Source: Litorimonas sp049647245
GTDB lineage: Bacteria; Pseudomonadota; Alphaproteobacteria; Caulobacterales; Maricaulaceae
DNA: 7,499 nucleotides
NCBI GenBank assembly: GCA_049647245.1
Contig: JBARXH010000072.1
Span: forward strand, 1 to 7,499
Direction of reading: 5' to 3'
The notes under the pieces are model-generated. The model had not been told where the DNA came from and did no database searches. It worked only from the letters and a program-made list of their open reading frames with translations. Below, in pieces: positions 1-4,788 of this stretch (position 1 is its first letter; the number at the start of each line of letters is the position of its first letter). A program made the position numbers and the translations under genes.

Positions 1-369
1 CTGCACGGGCGCGGCTCCGCGCCATCGCGGCAGCAGCGAGCCATGCAGGTTCAGGCACCCCTCGCGCGGGGCGTCGAGCGCGCGTTGCGGCAGGATCTGG
101 CCGTAGGCGACCACGCAGGCCACGTCGGCGTTCAGCGCCTCCAGCCCATCGATCACGGAGGACTTGCGGAAGCTTTCGGGCGTTTCCACTGGCAGCCCCA
201 TGATCTCCGCGAACTGGTGGACCGGTGATTTGGTCAGTTGCTTGCCCCGCCCGGCCCGGCGCGGCGGCTGGGTGTAGACGCGCAACACGGTGTGGCCGTT
301 CGCCACGATCTCGGCGAGGCTCGGCACGGCGAAGTCCGGCGTGCCCATGAAGACGACATTGAGTGGCAA
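1..369 (-). CDS. fmt: Methionyl-tRNA formyltransferase (Fmt), N-terminal part, cut by the window edge
   Basis: Fmt transfers a formyl group from 10-formyltetrahydrofolate to the amino group of methionyl-initiator tRNA in the cytoplasm, preparing it for translation initiation. Translating the minus strand gives 123 residues starting MPLNVVFMGTPDFAVPSL, the standard Fmt N terminus. The folate-domain stretch VVAYGQILP lies near residues 86-94 and the active-site segment LNLHGSLLPRWRGAAPVQ at residues 106-123, with the conserved Asn107 and His109. The third catalytic residue, an Asp about 35 residues further on, lies outside the window together with the rest of the usual ~300-residue protein. I chose the TTG at 369 because an in-frame stop lies at 382-384, CGGAG lies six bases upstream of the TTG, and Fmt proteins normally have several residues before the MGTPDF motif. 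An internal ATG at 348 would remove the first beta strand. The gene follows the methionine gamma-lyase gene after 96 bp. The family call is secure; the start is fairly secure. Confidence 0.95.
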   Translation of the reverse strand, partial: MPLNVVFMGTPDFAVPSLAEIVANGHTVLRVYTQPPRRAGRGKQLTKSPVHQFAEIMGLPVETPESFRKSSVIDGLEALNADVACVVAYGQILPQRALDAPREGCLNLHGSLLPRWRGAAPVQ

Positions 370-375
370 GGCAGG

Positions 376-380
376 CTCCG
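376..380 (-). promoter_or_regulatory. Ribosome binding site for fmt, supporting a TTG start
   Basis: The minus strand reads GAACGGAG, then six bases, then TTG. The CGGAG core matches the anti-Shine-Dalgarno at normal spacing. The lyase gene upstream has the same AACGGAG core before its ATG, so this looks like a genuine local ribosome-binding sequence and favours the rare TTG over the ATG seven codons downstream. Confidence 0.6.
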
Positions 381-465
381 TTCAGGCAGTAGGGCAGGCG
401 TTTCGGCCACCGCTGGCTCGGGGAGCGGGATAGGCGAGCGGGCGGGAAGTGCAAGGCGTGAGACG

Positions 466-1692
466 CTACTCCGCCGCCTGCAGTACGGGTCTGTCCACCC
501 GGTCCAGCGCCTGGACGAGATCGGCAACGATGTCGTCCGCCGCTTCCAGACCGACCGACAGGCGCACCAGCCCGTCGGAGATGCCGTGCCGCAGGCGTTC
601 TTCGGCCGTGTAGGGGCTGTGGGTCATGGAGGCGGGGTGCTGGATCAGCGTTTCCGCATCACCCAGGGAGACCGCGCAGTGGATCAGGTCCAGCCCGTCG
701 ATCAGGGCGCGTCCGGCGTCGATCCCGCCTTCCAGCTCCAGAGCGATCATGCCGCCGGGCCGCTCCATCTGCCTGTGCGCGAGCGCGGCCTGCGGAAAGC
801 TCGGCAGGCCGGGATAGAGAACCCTCGCCACGGCCGGATGTGCCTCCAGCGCATCGGCCACACGGGCGGCGCTGGCGCAGTGGCGTTCCATGCGCAGCTC
901 CAGCGTCTTGAGGCCGCGCAGGATCAGCGTCGCCGTCATGGGCGCCATCACGGCGCCGGTCATGTCCTTCAGGCCCTGCAGGCGGATCTGGTCGATCAAC
1001 TCCCGGGTGCCGACGGCGATGCCGCCCACCAGGTCGCCGTGCCCGCCCAGATATTTGGTCGCGGAATGCACGACGAGATCCGCGCCGCGTTCGATCGGGC
1101 GCGTCAGGACGGGTGTGGCATAGGTATTGTCCACCAGCGTCAGCGCGCCGTGGCGGCGGGCGATTTCGGAGACGGCCTCGATGTCCACCAGGCGCATGTT
1201 CGGATTGCTGGGCGTTTCGAAATAGACCAGCCGGGTCTGCGCCCCGATCGCGGCTTCCAGCGCGGCCGGATCGTCCAGATCGCAATGGGTGATGCGCACC
1301 CCAAACCGCGCGAGCCCATGATGCAGGAAGGAGAAGGTGCAGCCATAGAGGGTTCGGTCCACGATGATCTCGTCGCCCGGCGACAACAGCGTCCAGAGGC
1401 AGGCCGTGATCGCCCCGATGCCGGACCCGGTCGCCAGGCCCGCTTCCGCCCCCTCGAGGCTCGCCATGCGCCGCTCCAGCAGGTCCAGCGTCGGATTGGA
1501 GATGCGAGAATAGACGTGGCCGTCGCGCTCTCCGGCAAACATCTCCCCGCCCGCCTGGGCGCTTTCGAACACGAAGGTCGAGGTCATGTGCACGGGCGGC
1601 ACCAGCGCGCCGCCGGCCTGGGCCGGGTCGTAGCCGTGATGGATGGCGCGCGTGGCGAAGCCGGGACGGGGCGGGCGGTTGTCTTGCTGCAT
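466..1692 (-). CDS. mdeA: Methionine gamma-lyase, PLP-dependent (MdeA/MegL type)
   Basis: This enzyme cleaves L-methionine to methanethiol, 2-oxobutyrate and ammonia using pyridoxal phosphate. The 408-residue protein is a full-length member of the Cys/Met-metabolism PLP family (about 400 residues). The opening PGFATRAIHHGYDP matches Pseudomonas putida methionine gamma-lyase closely as I recall it. Visible functional residues include Tyr61 and Arg63 in HVYSRISNPT, Tyr116 and Cys118 in TLYGCTFSF, Asp188 in VDNTY and the PLP lysine Lys213 in HSATKYLGGH. The segment LQGLKDMTGAV is also typical. Cys118, equivalent to Cys116 of the P. putida enzyme, separates methionine gamma-lyases from cystathionine beta- or gamma-lyases and O-acylhomoserine sulfhydrylases. 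I chose the ATG at 1692 over one at 1716 because CGGAG lies seven bases upstream and the family starts just before PGFATR. An Lrp-type regulator is divergent upstream and fmt follows downstream. The family is certain; substrate specificity is well supported but not proven. Confidence 0.93.
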   Translation of the reverse strand: MQQDNRPPRPGFATRAIHHGYDPAQAGGALVPPVHMTSTFVFESAQAGGEMFAGERDGHVYSRISNPTLDLLERRMASLEGAEAGLATGSGIGAITACLWTLLSPGDEIIVDRTLYGCTFSFLHHGLARFGVRITHCDLDDPAALEAAIGAQTRLVYFETPSNPNMRLVDIEAVSEIARRHGALTLVDNTYATPVLTRPIERGADLVVHSATKYLGGHGDLVGGIAVGTRELIDQIRLQGLKDMTGAVMAPMTATLILRGLKTLELRMERHCASAARVADALEAHPAVARVLYPGLPSFPQAALAHRQMERPGGMIALELEGGIDAGRALIDGLDLIHCAVSLGDAETLIQHPASMTHSPYTAEERLRHGISDGLVRLSVGLEAADDIVADLVQALDRVDRPVLQAAE

Positions 1693-1699
1693 GGCGGAT

Positions 1700-1704
1700 C
1701 TCCG
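1700..1704 (-). promoter_or_regulatory. Ribosome binding site deciding the methionine gamma-lyase start
   Basis: On the minus strand AACGGAG is followed by seven bases and the ATG at 1692. The longer alternative from 1716 would place this site inside the coding region and add eight residues that characterised methionine gamma-lyases lack. Confidence 0.6.
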
Positions 1705-1739
1705 TTGAAACCACACTATGCTGTTCGGTCGGCCATGAT

Positions 1740-1759
1740 CGTGCTAATCTTGCGGCACG
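1740..1759. promoter_or_regulatory. Candidate operator dyad in the mdeA-mdeR gap
   Basis: A perfect 5-bp inverted repeat, CGTGC-N10-GCACG, lies in the middle of the divergent gap. A second overlapping pair, GTGCT (1741-1745) and AGCAC (1761-1765), is also perfect. The dyad covers the possible regulator -10 at 1745-1750, so binding there could give autoregulation. Lrp-family sites are degenerate dyads of about 15 bp, and short arms arise easily by chance in GC-rich DNA. Confidence 0.25.
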
Positions 1760-1774
1760 CAGCACAGGATTGGC

Positions 1775-1780
1775 AGGAAA
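1775..1780 (+). promoter_or_regulatory. Ribosome binding site for the Lrp-type regulator
   Basis: AGGAAA lies eight bases before the ATG at 1789. It overlaps an in-frame ATG at 1780 that would add MAQ to the protein; that earlier start would depend on AGGA at 1766-1769, ten bases upstream. The downstream start has the better site and gives the normal Lrp N terminus, MDRIDRKI. Confidence 0.5.
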
Positions 1781-1788
1781 TGGCGCAG

Positions 1789-2247
1789 ATGGACCGGATC
1801 GACCGCAAAATCGTCAGGGCGCTGCAGCGCGACGGACGGATCAGCAACAGGGAACTGGCCGAGCAGGTCGGCCTGTCGCCGTCGCCTTGCCTGCGCCGGC
1901 TCAAGGCGCTGGAAGCCTCCGGCGTCATCCGGGGCTACCATGCGGATGTCGATCCCGAACTCTACGGCCTGCCTCTAACCGTCTTCATCCGCGTCCGGCT
2001 GGAGCGCCATGACGAGGAGACGGTCGCGGGGTTCGAGGCCAAGGTCCGCGCGAACGACACCATCGTTGAATGCCACGTCATGACCGGGCAGGCGGACTAT
2101 CTTCTGCGCGTCATGGTGGCCGACCTGCCGGACTATGAGCGTTTCGTGCGGCGCGAGCTGCAACGGATCGGCGGGATCGCCTCGATCGACACGAGTTTCG
2201 CCTACGGCCAGGTCAAGGAACGCGCGGCCTTTCCGGGTGTGACATAG
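1789..2247 (+). CDS. mdeR: Lrp/AsnC-family transcriptional regulator, likely controlling methionine gamma-lyase (MdeR-like)
   Basis: This is a cytoplasmic DNA-binding regulator of the feast/famine (Lrp/AsnC) family, which assemble as dimers to octamers and respond to amino acids. The 152-residue length is typical. Residues 1-52 form the winged helix-turn-helix: MDRIDRKIVRALQRDGRIS begins it, then RELAEQVGLSPSPCLRRLKALE with the recognition helix, then GVIRGYHADVD. Residues from about 60 to 140 form the RAM ligand-binding and oligomerisation domain, with the family signature VMTGQADYLLRVMVADL. It is divergent from methionine gamma-lyase across 96 bp. In Pseudomonas putida an Lrp homologue, MdeR, is likewise divergent from mdeA and needed for its expression, so the same role with methionine as likely effector is inferred. 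The start could instead be the ATG at 1780, three residues earlier. The family is certain; the target and symbol rest on context. Confidence 0.9.
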   Translation: MDRIDRKIVRALQRDGRISNRELAEQVGLSPSPCLRRLKALEASGVIRGYHADVDPELYGLPLTVFIRVRLERHDEETVAGFEAKVRANDTIVECHVMTGQADYLLRVMVADLPDYERFVRRELQRIGGIASIDTSFAYGQVKERAAFPGVT

Positions 2248-2267
2248 GCGTCACGGGCACATGACGC
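2248..2267. repeat. Inverted repeat directly after the Lrp-type regulator stop codon
   Basis: GCGTCA (2248-2253) and TGACGC (2262-2267) form a perfect 6-bp dyad with an 8-base spacer, starting at the base after the TAG stop. As RNA it would fold into a modest hairpin. No T-run follows, so it is not a convincing intrinsic terminator; it could protect the 3' end, bind a protein, or be chance. Confidence 0.3.
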
Positions 2268-2326
2268 GTGGATGACGATTCCGTCGCCCCACTGTCGGGC
2301 GGACGCTGTCAGACTGTCACCATCGC

Positions 2327-2345
2327 GGCCTAGAGCGACTAGGCC
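2327..2345 (+). repeat. Perfect stem-loop GGCCTAG-AGCGA-CTAGGCC
   Basis: Two perfect 7-bp arms flank a 5-base loop, followed by the pyrimidine-rich TTCATCCTTCTTTCC and, 25 bases later, the receptor ATG. It resembles an intrinsic terminator for the upstream regulator but has no uninterrupted T-run. If it did end transcription, almost no room would remain for the receptor's own promoter. A hairpin in the receptor's 5' untranslated leader or a protein-binding palindrome is therefore at least as likely. Confidence 0.4.
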
Positions 2346-2370
2346 TTCATCCTTCTTTCCGGACGCTCCC

Positions 2371-4719
2371 ATGACACGCTTGCTCTTGCTTTCCACGGCC
2401 GCAGTCTCGCTTCTGCCCGTCTCCGCTCTTGCCCAGAACATCGCCGTGGAGGACGAGATCATCGTCACGGCCCAGAAGCGCGACCAGTTCATCCAGGACG
2501 TGCCCATCGCCATCACCGCCTTCGACCAGGCGGACCTGGACGCGCTGGGCGTGCAGCAATTCGACGACCTCGCCGATTTCGTGCCCGGTCTGGAAGTGCA
2601 GGAACAGTCGGCCAACAATCCGGGCTTCAACATTCGCGGAATCACGTCGGACTCCGGCGCGGCCACGATCGAACCGCGGGTCGCCATCTTCCAGAACGGC
2701 GTCCCGATCTCGCGGTCCCGCGGATCGTTCGTCGAGGTGTTCGATACGGATGTCGAGGTCGTGCGCGGCCCGCAGCCCACCCTCTTCGGCCGCTCCGCCC
2801 TGATCGGGGCGATCAGCCTGAACGCTCGCACGCCGGATATCGGCGAAAGGGACGGGTTCGTCCGGCTCGGCGCGGGCAATCTCGGCTTCCTGTTCGGCGA
2901 AGGCGCCGTCTCCGTCCCGCTGGGCGACACGGCAGCGCTCCGCATCGCGGGACGCTACAAGGAACGCGACGGTTATACGGAGAACCTCATCGCGGAGGAC
3001 CTGAACGGTTTCCAGACGGCGGCCATCCGGGGCACGCTGCTCTGGGTCCCGACAGACGCGCTGGATGCCCGCCTCATCGTCGACTATCAGAACGACGACA
3101 ATCCGGGGACCGCGTTCAAGTCGGGCACCTTCCTGCCCACCTCGGTCGACGGCACGGTCGTCGGCGTGATCGACCCGTCGGAGGCCGCCGCCCTGTCCTC
3201 GATCCCGGGCTTCAAGAACGACCGGCCACTGGGGCTCGAACGCGATGTCTTCGGCGCGACCCTGCTGGTCGACTACGCGCTGTCCGATAGGATGACGCTC
3301 AGCTCCGTCTCCAACTACCGCGAATTCGACAGCTCAGAAGTGTTCGATCCCGACGGGTTCGCGCTGCCTCTCTTCGCCTTCGCGGAAGACGCGGAAGGGG
3401 AGCAGTTCTTCCAGGAAGTGCGGCTGGGATGGGACACGGAGCGTGTGTCCGGCTTCGTCGGGGCCTCCGTCTTCGACGAGGACGGCCAGCAGGCCGTGCC
3501 GCTCTCCTATGATCTGCGGGCGGTTCAGTCCCTTCTTTTCGGAGCGCAGGTGGGAGCGCCGCTCTTCACCGCGCCGCCCGGCGTGGCCCAGCTGCCGCCG
3601 ACCCTGGCCTCGCTCCCGACCACAAGTGCGCAAGGCGCGCCGCTCGGCTTCTTCGAGGAGAGTTTCACCAATTTCGGCGACTCCACCTCCTACGACCTGT
3701 TCGGCGACCTGACCTTCGCGCTGACCGATCGGCTCGATGTCACGGCGGGCGTGCGCTACACCTATGACGACAAGCGGTCCGGCTATGCGGCCGACGCGCC
3801 GAACGTGCCATCCGCCCTGATCGGTGCGGGCGTCTTCGTCGGGGCGAACGTGTTCAACGCAAACAACCCGGTCTTCGTGGAAGACACGTTCGACGGCCTA
3901 ACCTACCGCGCCGCCCTGAACTACGAGCTGTCGGATACGTCGAGCATGTTCGCGAACTACGGACATGGCCGCCGCCCGGAAGTACTGGCCTATGCGGCCG
4001 ACACGGCCCAGCCGGATGTTCTGGCGGAGAATTTCACCATCATCGATGCGGAGGAAACGGATGCGTTCGAGGTCGGCTACCGGGGCGAAGCCTTCGACGG
4101 GCGGTTGCGCGTCGACATGGTTGGGTTCTACTACGAGTACGAGAATTTCCAGACCACCATCCTGAACGCAGCCGGGACGCCCGTTCCGGTCAACGGCGGG
4201 AACGCCTCCGGGCTGGGGTTCGAAGGCTCCGCGCAATGGCGGCTGAACGACCATGTGCTGGCGTTCGGCAACTACGCCTACAACGGCGTGGAATTCGACG
4301 ATACGGACGGGGACGGCAATGCGCAGGCCAGGGCCGGGAACCGGTTCCGCCTGTCGCCGGAACACACGGTCACGCTGGGCGCGGTCCTGGAGCGGGAGTT
4401 CGACTTCGGCCGCGTCGCCTTCACGCCGATCTTCGCCTGGAAGGACGATGTCTTCTTCGACGACGACAATGACAGCTCTGCCCTGCAGACGGCGGATTTC
4501 TTCGTGGAGGAGGTGCAGGGCGATTACGGCCTGATCGACCTGCGGCTGACGCTGGAGCCTGCCGCGATCGACGGCGTGACGCTGGAGCTCTTCATGGAGA
4601 ATGCCGGCGACCGGGAATATCTTCTCGATGCCGGCAATACAGGCGATGCGTTCGGTATCCCGACATTCATCGCCGGTCCGCCGCGGACCTACGGGGTCTA
4701 CATCTCCAAGGCCTTCTGA
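2371..4719 (+). CDS. TonB-dependent outer-membrane receptor
   Basis: This is a ligand-gated outer-membrane transporter that uses TonB/ExbBD energy to import a substrate too large or scarce for porins. The 782-residue length is normal. Residues 1-21 form a Sec signal peptide (MTRLLLLS start, hydrophobic core, cleavage after ALA). A TonB-box-like DEIIVT is at residues 28-33. The plug domain spans about 40-150, with VPIAITAF, DFVPGLEV, FNIRGI (86-91) and EVVRGPQPTLFGRSA (129-143). The rest is the beta-barrel of alternating aromatic and polar strands, ending RTYGVYISKAF with the terminal Phe used for outer-membrane assembly. The common plug motif RGPQGTLYGRNA is altered here to RGPQPTLFGRSA. The ATG at 2371 was chosen because it begins the signal peptide; an in-frame upstream extension to 2272 would bury it. 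The substrate cannot be told from sequence: siderophores, sugars, vitamin B12 or aromatic compounds are possible. Sequence and family are secure. Confidence 0.95.
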   Translation: MTRLLLLSTAAVSLLPVSALAQNIAVEDEIIVTAQKRDQFIQDVPIAITAFDQADLDALGVQQFDDLADFVPGLEVQEQSANNPGFNIRGITSDSGAATIEPRVAIFQNGVPISRSRGSFVEVFDTDVEVVRGPQPTLFGRSALIGAISLNARTPDIGERDGFVRLGAGNLGFLFGEGAVSVPLGDTAALRIAGRYKERDGYTENLIAEDLNGFQTAAIRGTLLWVPTDALDARLIVDYQNDDNPGTAFKSGTFLPTSVDGTVVGVIDPSEAAALSSIPGFKNDRPLGLERDVFGATLLVDYALSDRMTLSSVSNYREFDSSEVFDPDGFALPLFAFAEDAEGEQFFQEVRLGWDTERVSGFVGASVFDEDGQQAVPLSYDLRAVQSLLFGAQVGAPLFTAPPGVAQLPPTLASLPTTSAQGAPLGFFEESFTNFGDSTSYDLFGDLTFALTDRLDVTAGVRYTYDDKRSGYAADAPNVPSALIGAGVFVGANVFNANNPVFVEDTFDGLTYRAALNYELSDTSSMFANYGHGRRPEVLAYAADTAQPDVLAENFTIIDAEETDAFEVGYRGEAFDGRLRVDMVGFYYEYENFQTTILNAAGTPVPVNGGNASGLGFEGSAQWRLNDHVLAFGNYAYNGVEFDDTDGDGNAQARAGNRFRLSPEHTVTLGAVLEREFDFGRVAFTPIFAWKDDVFFDDDNDSSALQTADFFVEEVQGDYGLIDLRLTLEPAAIDGVTLELFMENAGDREYLLDAGNTGDAFGIPTFIAGPPRTYGVYISKAF

Positions 4720-4726
4720 CGATAAT
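4697..4726 (+). promoter_or_regulatory. Possible sigma-70-like promoter for the CheB-like gene
   Basis: TCTACA (4697-4702) and GATAAT (4721-4726) are separated by 18 bp and lie across the end of the receptor gene, about 60 bp before the CheB-like start. Each box differs from consensus by one or two bases. No terminator is visible after the receptor stop, so read-through into the CheB-like gene is also possible. Confidence 0.2.
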
Positions 4727-4788
4727 TTCTCAGCGGGGACCGACGCGGCTTAGCGATTTCTTCATCCCGGCAGGCCAATCGTTTGACG

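Larger units (their letters stand above)
1693..1788. promoter_or_regulatory. Divergent promoter region between methionine gamma-lyase and its Lrp-type regulator
   Basis: This 96-bp gap must hold the start signals for both divergent genes. On the plus strand TAATCT (1745-1750) is a possible -10 for the regulator, with no good -35. On the minus strand CATAGT (plus positions 1715-1720) is a possible -10 for the lyase, again with a poor -35. Weak promoter boxes would fit genes that need an activator. The position between an Lrp-family gene and its likely target is where such regulators usually bind. The region assignment is safe; the individual boxes are guesses. Confidence 0.5.
2248..2370 (+). 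promoter_or_regulatory. Gap upstream of the TonB-dependent receptor, with CTGTC repeats
   Basis: This 123-bp gap should carry the receptor's promoter. CTGTC occurs three times (2292-2296, 2306-2310, 2314-2318). The last two lie in the near-repeat CTGTCAG-A-CTGTCAC. The first and third start 22 bp apart, and CCGTCGC at 2281 lies 11 bp before the first. PhoB boxes are CTGTCAT-like units at 11-bp spacing, so this is a partial resemblance only: the middle copy is out of phase and other positions are poor. No clear -10/-35 pair is visible. The ribosome-binding site before the ATG at 2371 is also weak (GGA at 2361-2363). Confidence 0.3.

Noticed and set aside
370..465. Intrinsic terminator between methionine gamma-lyase and fmt
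   Set aside because: Only a weak 5-bp pairing (GCTCG with CGAGC) is visible on the minus strand and no T-run follows.
466..1692. Calling the PLP enzyme cystathionine beta-lyase, cystathionine gamma-synthase or O-acetylhomoserine sulfhydrylase
   Set aside because: Those paralogues share the fold and PLP lysine, but the Cys in TLYGCTF, the close match to P. putida methionine gamma-lyase throughout and the divergent Lrp regulator favour methionine gamma-lyase.
238..1788. Long plus-strand open frame (over 500 codons) antisense to fmt and methionine gamma-lyase, in frame with the Lrp-type regulator
   Set aside because: It is a GC-rich antisense shadow: the minus strand carries two clearly recognisable proteins here, and the plus-strand translation is rich in Arg, Gln, His and Gly with no domain. 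Only the part from 1789 is real.
3898..4365. Minus-strand open frame of 155 codons inside the TonB receptor gene
   Set aside because: No recognisable domain, no convincing ribosome-binding site, and it opposes a well-supported beta-barrel coding sequence.
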